A DNA stretch of 64,000 nucleotides. Source: Murimonas intestini (GTDB taxonomy: Bacteria > Bacillota > Clostridia > Lachnospirales > Lachnospiraceae). The stretch spans positions 248,001-312,000 of the forward strand of contig QGGY01000004.1 of NCBI GenBank assembly GCA_003148945.1, written 5' to 3'. The notes beneath the pieces are model-generated. The model was not told where the DNA came from. It ran no database searches and worked only from the letters and a program-made list of their open reading frames with translations. A program made the position numbers and the translations under genes. This document shows positions 1 through 8,730 of the stretch, in pieces. Each line of letters begins with the position of its first letter. The stretch's first letter is position 1.

Positions 1-167
1 CAGATATCCTTTGAAATGCCGCACTCTTTAACTGCCTTCTCCAGGTTCTCCTCTTTCCTGTCACAGACGCCTGCCACATGAAAATACTCAAGATTTTTCA
101 GGAAACCATACAGATGTATCCTGCCCCGCTCTCCCATTCCTATAACAGCAACTGTCAATCTTTCCAT
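1..167 (-). CDS. Gfo/Idh/MocA family oxidoreductase, N-terminal part (cut by window edge)
   Basis: Only the first 55 codons are inside the window. They begin with a Rossmann-type nucleotide-binding start (AVIGMGERGR), as in NAD(P)-dependent sugar or inositol dehydrogenases of the Gfo/Idh/MocA family. The ATG is preceded by GGAGG four bases upstream and overlaps the end of the zinc-type dehydrogenase gene by 13 bases, so the two are translationally linked. It is the last visible gene of operon A (kinase, regulator, binding protein, two permeases, dehydrogenase). The substrate cannot be told from this fragment. Confidence 0.8.
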   Translation of the reverse strand, partial: MERLTVAVIGMGERGRIHLYGFLKNLEYFHVAGVCDRKEENLEKAVKECGISKDI

Positions 168-1195
168 TTTTCCTCCGTCCCATGCCCTGTCCGGCATGTC
201 TGGTCCCTGTACAGCAGGACCTTTCCTGTCTTTCCGCTAAAAAACATGCTGCAGGCATCAGGCGCCTTGTCCAGGTGCATCCTATGGGTCACTGCCGTTT
301 TCGGGTCAAACCCTCTTTTATATATCTCACATAGTCCGTAAAAGTCATTTCTGGTAAAATAGAATGCTCCCGTCAGAGTTACCTCTTTATGTATAATGTG
401 ATCCGACGGTATAATTTCCAGCCCTTTATAGTTTTCTCCGCAGAAGACAACAGTCCCTGCAGGCCTGACTATTTCCAGGGCGGTTCTTTCTGCCAGAGGG
501 CTCCCCGAGCACTCAAACACCACATCAGCTCCCAGCCCGCCAGTCAGCTCTCCCAGACGCTCCCCTGGACATGTATCCGAAAACTGTCCCAGCACTTCAT
601 CCGCCCCGGCCAGCTCTGCCGCGTAATGGCAGCGGAGCTGGTTTTTTTCCATTACAGCTGCATAATACCCATAGTATTTCAGCAGTGAAATAACGCCCAG
701 CCCGATAGGCCCCGCTCCAATTACTGCCGCCACCCGGCCAAAGTCAGGCCTGATCTTATTTACCGCCCTGTATGCCACGCCAAGCGTGTCACCCCCCAGC
801 AGCACGCCTGCCTCAAAGTCCATATAATCAGGCAGAGGGATACAGCATTCCTCCGGAACAGCCGCATACTGGGCATGCCCGCCCTGGCACACGTGGAGCT
901 CCCTGCAGAATTGGGGCTGGCCGGTCCTGCAGTAATAACAGTCACCGCAGCCTGCCAGTACATTCACTGTCACCCTGTCCCCGGCCTTAAGCCTCCTGCA
1001 GCCGTTCGTCTCTCTCACAATGCCTGCAAACTCATGACCTGACACAAAGCTGCAGCCGTTTTCATAGTCGCTTCTCTCACTCCCGCACAGGGCCGATACA
1101 GCAACCTCCAGCAGGACCTGTCCTTCTTTGGTTTCAGGCACAGGCATCTTGGCAATCCTGGCCTGCCCCCTCCCCAGATATCTCAGCCCTTTCAT
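155..1195 (-). CDS. Zinc-dependent medium-chain dehydrogenase (sorbitol/threonine dehydrogenase-like)
   Basis: A 346-residue MDR-superfamily alcohol dehydrogenase, predicted to oxidise a polyol or sugar hydroxyl with NAD(P) in the cytoplasm. Visible are the catalytic-zinc cysteine in ALCGSE, the GHEFAG motif, the four-cysteine structural zinc loop (GCGDCYYCRTGQPQFC) and a Rossmann motif AVIGAGPIGLG. I start at the Met of MKGLRYLG because AGGAGG lies ten bases upstream; a longer reading frame adds 14 residues without a clear ribosome site. It follows the ABC permease gene and overlaps a Gfo/Idh/MocA gene, so it is probably a catabolic step for the sugar or polyol imported by operon A. The exact substrate is unknown. 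Confidence 0.9.
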   Translation of the reverse strand: MKGLRYLGRGQARIAKMPVPETKEGQVLLEVAVSALCGSERSDYENGCSFVSGHEFAGIVRETNGCRRLKAGDRVTVNVLAGCGDCYYCRTGQPQFCRELHVCQGGHAQYAAVPEECCIPLPDYMDFEAGVLLGGDTLGVAYRAVNKIRPDFGRVAAVIGAGPIGLGVISLLKYYGYYAAVMEKNQLRCHYAAELAGADEVLGQFSDTCPGERLGELTGGLGADVVFECSGSPLAERTALEIVRPAGTVVFCGENYKGLEIIPSDHIIHKEVTLTGAFYFTRNDFYGLCEIYKRGFDPKTAVTHRMHLDKAPDACSMFFSGKTGKVLLYRDQTCRTGHGTEEKWKD

Positions 1196-1237
1196 ATTCT
1201 CCACGCCTCCTGTCCTCTCATTACAATCTGGGCGCAC

Positions 1238-2080
1238 CTATCCTTTTACTGCCCCTCCCGCCAGTCCGGCCACGATATACTTCTGAAGGAATACATACAT
1301 GACAGTGAGCGGTATAGAGGACAGCACTATGGCTGCAAACAAAAGGTTATATTCAATAGAATACTGCCCTTTAAAGCTGTAGATAAACAGCGGCAGCGTC
1401 TGCGTCTTTTTATCGGCCCCCAGTATCATGAGCGATATCAGAAATTCATTCCACATCCAGAGAAAATTTGTAATTACAATTGTCGCTGTCATGGGCTTCA
1501 TAATAGGAAAGATGACTTTAAAGAAGGTCTTCCATGACCCCGCCCCTTCTACATATGCTGACTCTGCCAGCTCCCTGGGAATCGTCTTCAGATAGCCGTT
1601 GCACAGATACACTCCCTGTATAAGAGGATAAGTGACAAAAATAATAATGATGCTCAGCCTGTTTCCCAGCCCAAGCCCCTTCATAAACATGGAGAGGGGC
1701 AGAGCCACTATCTGAAAGGGCACGAACATTGCCGCCGTTATGTAATACAGGGTAAATTTAGAAGTCTTCAGCGGCATAGTCTGGTTCACCGCATAAGAGA
1801 CCGCCGGTACAAATATTGTCACGATCGCAATAGATACAAGTGTGAAAAACGTAGTATTAAAAACTGCCTGCAGAAATCCGCTCCTGTTAAACACTTCAAT
1901 ATAATTCTGTATATTAAAGGCCTCCGGCAGCGTCAGAAAGCTTTTGCTGGATTCAGCCTGAGTCTTGAAGGAGTTCACAACTGTCACATACAGCACAAGA
2001 GCGATACACAGGAACCAGAAGATCAGACAGATATATGTCAGGATATTTGTGATCCTTTTCTTTGTCTTCATATTCATCAT
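1238..2080 (-). CDS. Carbohydrate ABC transporter permease, MalG type
   Basis: A 280-residue inner-membrane permease with about six hydrophobic segments and the cytoplasmic EAA loop (ESAYVEGAGSWKTFF). It ends with the GGAVKG tail common in MalG/UgpE-type permeases. It would pair with the MalF-type permease encoded immediately upstream, whose stop codon it overlaps in an ATGA arrangement. A GAGGAGG site sits about 12 bases before the first ATG; in-frame ATGs at codons 2 and 4 are alternative starts. No ATPase gene is nearby. Confidence 0.93.
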   Translation of the reverse strand: MMNMKTKKRITNILTYICLIFWFLCIALVLYVTVVNSFKTQAESSKSFLTLPEAFNIQNYIEVFNRSGFLQAVFNTTFFTLVSIAIVTIFVPAVSYAVNQTMPLKTSKFTLYYITAAMFVPFQIVALPLSMFMKGLGLGNRLSIIIIFVTYPLIQGVYLCNGYLKTIPRELAESAYVEGAGSWKTFFKVIFPIMKPMTATIVITNFLWMWNEFLISLMILGADKKTQTLPLFIYSFKGQYSIEYNLLFAAIVLSSIPLTVMYVFLQKYIVAGLAGGAVKG

Positions 2081-2964
2081 TGCTGCTCAATGCCTCCTCT
2101 CCCTACTACCTTCATGATGAAGAAGGAAGCCAGGGCAATAAAAAGAAAGAGAACGATTGCCGTCGCGCAGCCCTGGGAAAATTTCATGTCAGTGCTTCCC
2201 ATCAGGTAGATCTTATATCCCATGGATGTAGTTGCCTTTGCCGGTCCCCCCTGGGTCAGCGAGATAATATAGTCAAATACCACGAGGGCATCCCTGATCC
2301 CCTTGACAAGGCAGATGACAAGCGTGGAGGCCAGATAGGGGAAGGTCACCACGCGAAACCTGGCTAAGGGTCCTGCCCCGTCTATCTTGGCTGCTTCTGT
2401 CAGTTCTCCGGGCACACTCTGAAGCGCAGCTATCAAAAGCACGGTTGGGATTGACAGATTCTGCCAGAATCCCAGGATGATCACAGCGGCCACAGCTCCC
2501 GCCTTTGTGGACAGAAGGCTTGTCTCAAGGGCTCCCACCCCCAGGGTCTGGCCAATCATCGGGAGCATTCTTCTGAATATCTCGTTAAAGATCAGGCCCA
2601 GGGAGAGCATTGAGATGATAGCCGGATAAAAAAATATGGATCGGAAGAAATTAACCCCTCTCAATTTCTTTGTCAAAAGTATCCCCAGAAAAACGGAACA
2701 GGGGATCGTGGTGGCATTCACCACCACAGTATAGATCAGGGTAAATTTAATTGAATTAAAAAGGTCCTTATCCCGGAATACCTTCACAAAGTTTTTGAAC
2801 CCCACAAAATGATATTCCAGGGAATAGCCGTTCCAGTCTGTCAGACTGAAGTAAAAGCTGTAAAGCGCCGGGACAATAAAGAACACAGTATAGAGCACCA
2901 GGGCTGTCACTATAACCGGCATGTAGGAAACATTTCTTTTATGGCTGATGCTGTTCTTTCTCAT
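2077..2964 (-). CDS. Carbohydrate ABC transporter permease, MalF type
   Basis: A 295-residue sugar permease of the MalF/UgpA class with an N-terminal membrane helix (TALVLYTVFFIVPALYSF), further hydrophobic segments and the EAA loop (EAAKIDGAGPLARFR). The start at MRKNSISH is chosen because GAGGAAG lies just upstream and it leaves 10 bases after the binding-protein stop. The longer frame would start inside the binding-protein gene. It forms the heterodimeric channel of importer A with the MalG-type gene that follows. Confidence 0.92.
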   Translation of the reverse strand: MRKNSISHKRNVSYMPVIVTALVLYTVFFIVPALYSFYFSLTDWNGYSLEYHFVGFKNFVKVFRDKDLFNSIKFTLIYTVVVNATTIPCSVFLGILLTKKLRGVNFFRSIFFYPAIISMLSLGLIFNEIFRRMLPMIGQTLGVGALETSLLSTKAGAVAAVIILGFWQNLSIPTVLLIAALQSVPGELTEAAKIDGAGPLARFRVVTFPYLASTLVICLVKGIRDALVVFDYIISLTQGGPAKATTSMGYKIYLMGSTDMKFSQGCATAIVLFLFIALASFFIMKVVGRGGIEQQ

Positions 2965-2974
2965 ACTGTCTTCC

Positions 2975-4234
2975 TCAGTCCTCCTGCCGAAGCACGATCT
3001 CTTCTTCTCCTTCCAGGAATGCATCCATATCCCCGTCCATCAGAAATGCCTGGGCCAGGTCTGCTTCATCACTGACAACACCTGTGCTGATATAGTCACG
3101 CCACCAGGGAATTGCCTTTCCCTCTTCAATATAGCCAAGTACCAGGTCAATGGTAGGATTTTCAGTCTTCACACCCTTGATCGGACTCGGGGACTTATCA
3201 TAGTCCGTGTAGATCTGAGCATTTTCTGTCCTGGAGACAAATTCCAGGAATTTAGCCGCATATTCTTCTTTACCTGTTCCTGTCATGGCTGCGATACAGG
3301 GATCAATACCGGAGATCATCATGTTGACCCCGTCATCCGTTGGCAGTGCAAACATTCCCATATTAATTTCCGGGTTATTCTTTTCAATATCAGACTGTGC
3401 CCATGTCCCTGTGATCATCATAGCTCCTTCTCCGTTGGCAAACATCTGCATGGACAAGTCATAGTTTGTGCTCATAGGATCATTCTGGGCATATTCGTCT
3501 GAGAGCAGATAAAGCCTCTCTGCAGCCTTCTTTGAATAATCGTTATCTGCGAATTTAGCTCCGCTGCCTTCATACATTCCCACATAAAAATCATATGGGT
3601 TCCATTTATCATCAGCTACTGCTGCTGTCATGATATGGAATTTCTGGGAACAGTTCTCCTTGTCGCCGTTGCTGAAGATAAACGGTGTGACGTCTGCTGC
3701 CTTAAGAGTATCTGCCGCCTTGATGAGCTCATCCCATGTAGACGGAACTTCCAGGTTATTTTCCTCAAAGATATCCTTGTTGTAGGCGACAACTCCTGCA
3801 TTGATAGAAAGAGGCACAGAATATAGCTTGTCATCCACACATGACATGTCATAATATGTATCAATGATATTATCCGTCCAGTCATAGCCGGACAAATCCA
3901 CCATTCTGCCTTCTTTGCACATGGCCCTGAATTCTGCCTGGGACGGCCAGTGCTGTACAAGATCCATCGGCTCATTTGTAGCCATCCTTGTCTGGAATAT
4001 CTGTTTTCCCGTGTCTGAAGATGTCGCAGTCAGTTCAATCTTGATATTTGGATTTTCCGCCTCAAACTTATCAATGATCTCCTGAATAACGTTTGTGTTT
4101 GATTTCTGCCAGAACAGCTCCAGCGTCACCTGCTCATCTGTGTCCGTACTCTTTTCAGCCGCCTGTGCTGAAGCTCCCACCATTCCGGTCATCATCACTG
4201 CTGTAAGCCCTATTGCCAACCATCTTTTCCTCAT
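2975..4234 (-). CDS. Extracellular sugar-binding protein of importer A
   Basis: A 419-residue solute-binding protein of the family 1 (MalE-like) type. It has a positively charged start (MRKRW), a hydrophobic signal segment and then a small-residue stretch (GASAQAAEKS). The mature part begins with the typical beta strand (VTLELFWQKS) and carries EIIDKFEAENPNIKIE. There is no lipobox cysteine, which is unusual in a Gram-positive host and suggests either release by signal peptidase I or another anchor. The start is set by GGAGGAAG seven bases upstream of the ATG. It sits between its two-component regulators and its permeases. Confidence 0.92.
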   Translation of the reverse strand: MRKRWLAIGLTAVMMTGMVGASAQAAEKSTDTDEQVTLELFWQKSNTNVIQEIIDKFEAENPNIKIELTATSSDTGKQIFQTRMATNEPMDLVQHWPSQAEFRAMCKEGRMVDLSGYDWTDNIIDTYYDMSCVDDKLYSVPLSINAGVVAYNKDIFEENNLEVPSTWDELIKAADTLKAADVTPFIFSNGDKENCSQKFHIMTAAVADDKWNPYDFYVGMYEGSGAKFADNDYSKKAAERLYLLSDEYAQNDPMSTNYDLSMQMFANGEGAMMITGTWAQSDIEKNNPEINMGMFALPTDDGVNMMISGIDPCIAAMTGTGKEEYAAKFLEFVSRTENAQIYTDYDKSPSPIKGVKTENPTIDLVLGYIEEGKAIPWWRDYISTGVVSDEADLAQAFLMDGDMDAFLEGEEEIVLRQED

Positions 4235-4301
4235 CTTTCTTCCTCCATTTCCTGCACCTGCCACATTCAGGAATACCCCGGCGTTCTTACTGCAAGACGC
4301 C

Positions 4302-4359
4302 TGAAAACGCATTCCAGGCCGGTGGCTGTGATTATTGTGATTAGTAACTTGTGATTATA
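4302..4359 (-). promoter_or_regulatory. Likely promoter region of importer A with cre-like site and three TGTGATTA repeats
   Basis: The 176-base gap between the regulator gene and the binding-protein gene holds a TATAAT on the minus strand at 4359-4354 without a good -35 box, which fits an activator-dependent promoter. Three direct copies of TGTGATTA (plus-strand reading) lie at 4327, 4336 and 4350. A sequence TGAAAACGCATTCC at 4302-4315 is one base off the CcpA cre consensus and would be downstream of the transcription start. All assignments are by eye. Confidence 0.4.
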
Positions 4360-4410
4360 TCTTACCTTTTCGATGCCCCTCCTCACAGATGACAAAATTT
4401 CGATTATATG

Positions 4411-5940
4411 TTATTTTTTATGATTTATATATTCTGTGGGCGAACACCCGCACAGCTTTCTGAAGACCTTTGTGAAATACTTATAGTCGTGAAAGCCTGT
4501 CTTTTCTGCCACCTCATAGATTACCACATCAGGCAAGCGCAGCATTTCCATAGCATTTTTAATACGCACCTGGTTCAGATACTCATTAAAATTTACACCC
4601 ATTTCTTTTTTAAATATGCAGCTGAAGTAGCTTGCTGACTTATTTACCTTCTCTGCAAGGCTCTTTAAGGTGATATCCTCACCATAATGCTGGTTCATAT
4701 AATCAACAGCTTTGGAGATCACCGCACTGTAGCACTTCCCGCTCAGATCCTTAAGGCCCCTAAGCAGCAGGTCACAATAATCGCAGATCCAGGCCTCATA
4801 GCCATCCAGGCTGGTGTATTCCATCTGGCTCTGGAAAAGCTCCTGATTGCTGTCCAGGATTCCCGCAATATCAACCCCTTTTTCTCTCATTACATCAAAA
4901 ACCACATTTTTAATAGTCACACAAAGCTCCTGCGCCGCTTTAACATCCGTACATTTCATACGTTTCATCTCATCAAAATGTACGCTGATCAGTTCTCTCA
5001 GCTGATCTATCCGCAGCATCTCCACGCTCTCCCTGGCTCTCCTTCTGTCAAATTGTAAAAAAGGGTACATTTTTTCCTGATTTAATCTGGCCATGTCGAA
5101 ATAGATACAGCTTCCGTCACCCAGATACATGCGGTGTGCTAAAGCCTTTTTTGCCTGCTCAAATAACTGCGGAATGTCTGTCACAGCTCCGCGCCCGCTC
5201 ACCCCCATGGAGCAGCTCCCCATACCCGCCAGTTTCCTGTTCACAGCATTGAGCAGCCCGGCAAATTCTGCGTAATAGCCAGACCTCTCCTCTCTTGTCC
5301 TGATCTCTGCCATATATACCAGGACCTCGTCCGCCTCTGCCAGATAAACGGTCCGGCTGCCCGGCACATCACCTCTGACTTTCTCATACCCTTGTATATA
5401 CCTGCCGTAAGATTTATCAAGGCTGACTGCTCCTACAGCAATCTCCGGCGGACATAGTATCTCCCCGCCTTTTCTGTACAGTATGTTTCTTATTTCTTCC
5501 GCCGGCAGCTTTTTATCTAATATGTCTCTGATCTTTTCCTGCCTGGTAAGCCCCTCTCTTCTTTCCTCCTCCCGGATATCAGCCGCACACTTTTCTACCA
5601 GCTCAGACAGCTCCCTGATATTAACAGGTTTAAGCAAATAATCCACTACCCCCAGGCCTATAGCTTTCTTTGCATATTCAAATTCAGAATAACCGCTCAG
5701 AATAATAACCTTCTTTGCCCCCAGGCTCCGTCCGGCCTGCCCTGTTAATTCAAGCCCGTCCATTCCCGGCATTCTGATATCCGTAATAATTATTTCAGGT
5801 CTCTCCTTTTGGCAGACAAGATGGGCCTCTCTGCCGTCCTCCGCGGTCAGCACCATGTCTATGCCCAGTGACTCCCAGTCAATTCCCGTCCGCAGTCCAT
5901 TTCTAATGTGCATCTCATCATCAGCGATCAATACCTTCAT
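4411..5940 (-). CDS. YesN-type response regulator with AraC DNA-binding domain
   Basis: A 509-residue regulator. The receiver domain spans about residues 1-120, with acidic residues D7 and D8, phospho-acceptor D54 (IITDIRMPG) and the conserved lysine in DYLLKP. A middle linker region follows, and a C-terminal AraC-type double helix-turn-helix (ITLKSLAEKVNKSASYFS, then VAEKTGFHDYKYFTKVFRK). Its start ATG, with GGAGGAGAG upstream, lies inside the end of the kinase gene (20-base overlap). It very likely activates the importer A genes when its partner kinase senses the substrate. Confidence 0.93.
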   Translation of the reverse strand: MKVLIADDEMHIRNGLRTGIDWESLGIDMVLTAEDGREAHLVCQKERPEIIITDIRMPGMDGLELTGQAGRSLGAKKVIILSGYSEFEYAKKAIGLGVVDYLLKPVNIRELSELVEKCAADIREEERREGLTRQEKIRDILDKKLPAEEIRNILYRKGGEILCPPEIAVGAVSLDKSYGRYIQGYEKVRGDVPGSRTVYLAEADEVLVYMAEIRTREERSGYYAEFAGLLNAVNRKLAGMGSCSMGVSGRGAVTDIPQLFEQAKKALAHRMYLGDGSCIYFDMARLNQEKMYPFLQFDRRRARESVEMLRIDQLRELISVHFDEMKRMKCTDVKAAQELCVTIKNVVFDVMREKGVDIAGILDSNQELFQSQMEYTSLDGYEAWICDYCDLLLRGLKDLSGKCYSAVISKAVDYMNQHYGEDITLKSLAEKVNKSASYFSCIFKKEMGVNFNEYLNQVRIKNAMEMLRLPDVVIYEVAEKTGFHDYKYFTKVFRKLCGCSPTEYINHKK

Positions 5941-7774
5941 GTCTCTCCTCCTCCATCCATCGGGCAATCCTGACTTCTACCGCAGTCCCCCTGCCCAGCT
6001 CAGAATTTATAGACATCCCATAACCTTTCCCGTATTTGAGTCTGATTCTGTCATTTACATTCTTCAAAGCATAGATCTTGCCTGACGGCCCCACTCCGTC
6101 CAATATAGCCTGTATCTTCTCCTGTTCTACCCCTATGCCGTCATCCCGGACGAGATAGCAGATATCATCGCCGTCTCCCGTTACCGACACATATATATGC
6201 CCTCCTCCCACTTTTCCCTCCAGTCCGTGAACAAATGCATTTTCCACAATAGGCTGCAGGATCAGCTTCAATACTCTGCACGGGTAAAGAGATTCATCCA
6301 CGTTCACATCAACAGTAATCTTTTCCCCAAATCTGCACTTCTGTACCTCAAGATAATTTTTCAGATGCACCACCTCTTCCTTTACGGTTGTAACCTCATT
6401 GCCATTGTTAAGTACATGGCGGAACATGCCGGAAAGTGCTTCTATCTGCTTTGCAAGAACATCTTCCCTGTGCTCTATGGCGATCCACCTCATGGTGTCC
6501 AGGGTGTTATAAAGAAAATGAGGATTGATCTGAGACTGCAGAGACAATATCTCAGCCTCTCGCATATGTATCTGCCCCTTATACACACTCTCTATCAAAT
6601 CCTGTATCCTTCTTGTCATTGATATCACATTCTGATTCAATATTCCTATCTCATCCTGGTTCCTTGTATGAAGTTTGATGTAATACCTGCCTTCATCCAC
6701 TTTTTCTACATCTTTTGCCAGCCGGACTACAGGATTTATTACTGTCCGCTTCTGAAGCATGGTAAAAATGATGCCAAAGAGAACAGAAAGGACTAATGCC
6801 ATCCAGATGATCGTGTTGATCCTGCTGATCTGTTCTTTCAGGGCTGTCATATTTTTTGTCCTGACTATAGTCCAGCCTGTCAGCGGAATTTTATAATAAA
6901 AGACGGCGTGTCCCCTCCCTTTCTCCACATAGTATCCATTATTAAGAACTGCCTTTTCTCTCACTTCCACGCCGGCTGTACTGCCCAGTCTTTCTTTTTC
7001 TCTTGATGAAACAATATTTCCTGTTCCGTCAAAAATATATGCTTCCTCCCCCTCCGCCGCCTCAACTGAACTGTAAAGAGAACAAAGATATTCCTCACTG
7101 ATACTGATCCTCTCAGCCCCCACGGGCACAAGCCTGTAGAGATGATTTATGATCCTGTAGACAGAAACTACTGCCCCGTTCTCCTTTCCTGCCACATAAT
7201 TCCCCAGTACCCTGGCCGGGTCCCACATGGGCCTGCCTTCAAGTCCCTCCAGTTCCGCCTTCTTCTGAGGATCCTCTAATATATCTTCACTGCCGTAATA
7301 ATTTCCATACTGATAAAGACACTTATCCCCGGAAAAAAGGGAGACTGAGGATATATATTTCTTCATATAAACAGACTGTTCAATAGTAAGCTTCACCTTT
7401 CTCAATGACTCCTCACTCACATTCTCCTGGCGCACGTACTCTTCCAAAAGACGCTGGACATCCTTATCCCCCACAACATTCCTGGAGAGCATGACTACAT
7501 CTTCCAGCAGATTTTCCAGACTTGGCTTTGACTGTTTCAGGATCTCAAGTTCCTTCTCATACTGCTTTTCCAGAAATTTCTTTGCTATCACACTGTTCAT
7601 CAGACTAAATACCACCACAAGAGGCAAAATCAGGCAGAGTACGATCGTCACTGTAAACTTCCTGCCCAGCCCCATGTCCTTAAATTTCCTGATCCAGCTG
7701 CTGTCCGTCAGTTTCCGTATACTTCCCAACACTCCCCTGCCCTTCTCTCTCATACCCTTAGCATCTCCTGCCAT
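5921..7774 (-). CDS. YesM-type sensor histidine kinase
   Basis: About 617 residues. A membrane helix (TVTIVLCLILPLVVVFSL) is followed by a roughly 250-residue extracellular sensor, a second helix (IIWMALVLSVLFGIIFTML), a HAMP linker, the His-kinase box INPHFLYNTLD and a C-terminal ATPase domain (ILQPIVENAFVHG; DDGIGV). The start is uncertain: the ATG at 7774 has GGGAGG upstream, the next in-frame ATG is at 7753, and the frame extends to a TTG at 7813. It is the first gene of operon A and would phosphorylate the YesN partner it overlaps. Confidence 0.9.
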   Translation of the reverse strand: MAGDAKGMREKGRGVLGSIRKLTDSSWIRKFKDMGLGRKFTVTIVLCLILPLVVVFSLMNSVIAKKFLEKQYEKELEILKQSKPSLENLLEDVVMLSRNVVGDKDVQRLLEEYVRQENVSEESLRKVKLTIEQSVYMKKYISSVSLFSGDKCLYQYGNYYGSEDILEDPQKKAELEGLEGRPMWDPARVLGNYVAGKENGAVVSVYRIINHLYRLVPVGAERISISEEYLCSLYSSVEAAEGEEAYIFDGTGNIVSSREKERLGSTAGVEVREKAVLNNGYYVEKGRGHAVFYYKIPLTGWTIVRTKNMTALKEQISRINTIIWMALVLSVLFGIIFTMLQKRTVINPVVRLAKDVEKVDEGRYYIKLHTRNQDEIGILNQNVISMTRRIQDLIESVYKGQIHMREAEILSLQSQINPHFLYNTLDTMRWIAIEHREDVLAKQIEALSGMFRHVLNNGNEVTTVKEEVVHLKNYLEVQKCRFGEKITVDVNVDESLYPCRVLKLILQPIVENAFVHGLEGKVGGGHIYVSVTGDGDDICYLVRDDGIGVEQEKIQAILDGVGPSGKIYALKNVNDRIRLKYGKGYGMSINSELGRGTAVEVRIARWMEEERHEGIDR

Positions 7775-7850
7775 ACTTCCCGTCCTCCCTGCCATATCTG
7801 CAACGTCCTGCAAGCAGGCATGCTCACATCCCTGCTGAATAGTTACTCTT

Positions 7851-7856
7851 ATTATA
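7851..7856 (-). promoter_or_regulatory. -10 box upstream of the operon A kinase
   Basis: A perfect TATAAT on the minus strand, 77 bases before the chosen kinase start. The matching -35 region at 7874-7879 is weak. The 340-base gap from 7775 to 8114 otherwise holds AT-rich sequence and the leader of the antitoxin gene (plus-strand TATAAT at 8064-8069); no other gene was seen there. Confidence 0.4.
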
Positions 7857-8114
7857 TCAACTGCTGTTTAGCTTTTAAGTGGAATAAATTTCTTTTTTAT
7901 CCTAATATATTTCGATTAAAATCAGAGCTGGAAATCCAAAAGCGGTATGCTTCTATTTTATTTGTGGCTCGCCTCGCGGGACAACAGCTGTGAACAGTAA
8001 TTTTGAGCTGTTCAATAAGATTATCTGAACATAAAACGTATCGCTTATATCAATACATTGTAGTATAATAAACATGGAAACAGAAAGACTATTTCTGGGA
8101 AAGGAGCGGTTGTT

Positions 8115-8420
8115 ATGGCAAAATCAGCCAGCGTATATGCAAGGATTGACCCTGTTTTAAAGGAACAGGCAGAAAGCATTTTATCCGCACTTGGTATTCC
8201 CACATCAAATGCGATTGATATGTTCTTTAAACAGATTGTATTAAAAAAGGGATTGCCTTTTGAAGTTCGGCTTCCTTATGAAAAACCTGTTTGTATGGGC
8301 GAACTTACAGAGGAAGAATTAAATGCAGAACTTGAGAAAGGATATGCGGATTTATTGGCAGGGCGCACAAAACCGATAGAACAGACGATTGCTGAAATGC
8401 GCAAAGATTTTAAAATATGA
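8115..8420 (+). CDS. RelB/DinJ family type II antitoxin
   Basis: A 101-residue protein with the ribbon-helix-helix start typical of RelB/DinJ antitoxins (ASVYARIDPVLKEQAESIL, then GIPTSNAIDMFFKQ). It continues with the conserved PFEVRLP segment and a charged C-terminal tail that would bind a toxin. AAAGGAG lies upstream of the ATG and a TATAAT at 8064-8069 can serve as its -10 box. No intact toxin gene follows; the overlapping downstream frame is broken. As an orphan antitoxin it may still repress its own promoter. Confidence 0.88.
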   Translation: MAKSASVYARIDPVLKEQAESILSALGIPTSNAIDMFFKQIVLKKGLPFEVRLPYEKPVCMGELTEEELNAELEKGYADLLAGRTKPIEQTIAEMRKDFKI

Positions 8421-8569
8421 ATTTCAGATGGAATGACTTTATTTTATGAAGGTATTTTAAAGATATGAAGGGAAAAGTCGGCTGTGAATATATATCTGAC
8501 CTGCCCTCGTATAAGCGTCATGTGTGGCAGGAAATTAAACGGCTGAACCCTGCCGACTATGAAACGTGA
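8417..8569 (+). pseudogene. Decayed gene overlapping the antitoxin gene
   Basis: An ATG overlaps the antitoxin stop in an ATGA arrangement and opens a frame of 51 codons. It has an internal TGA after ten codons (MNFRWNDFIL then stop), after which the same frame continues with protein-like sequence (KGKVGCEYISDLPSYKRHV) and ends at a second stop. The arrangement and composition indicate the remnant of the former partner gene of the antitoxin operon. It does not look like a RelE/YafQ toxin, and I cannot name its family. Confidence 0.55.
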
Positions 8570-8646
8570 TTGGCTTGAATGAGGAATACGAAGAATGCCA
8601 TACTATGCCTATAGCGGCGTTAGTCTTATATTCAGGAAAGAAAGGC

Positions 8647-8685
8647 AGTGCTGGAAACCCTATAGCCGTTTCCAGCACTTTCATT
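8647..8685. terminator. Perfect 12-bp hairpin, likely terminator
   Basis: AGTGCTGGAAAC and its exact complement GTTTCCAGCACT flank a nine-base loop. T-rich but interrupted tracts lie on both sides, so it could end transcription of the antitoxin unit (plus) or of the secreted protein gene (minus). The rest of 8570-8730 holds no gene I can support. Confidence 0.6.
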
Positions 8686-8730
8686 GCAGTTAAAGTATAC
8701 CATCTAAAACCCATGGCACTTAACTATATA

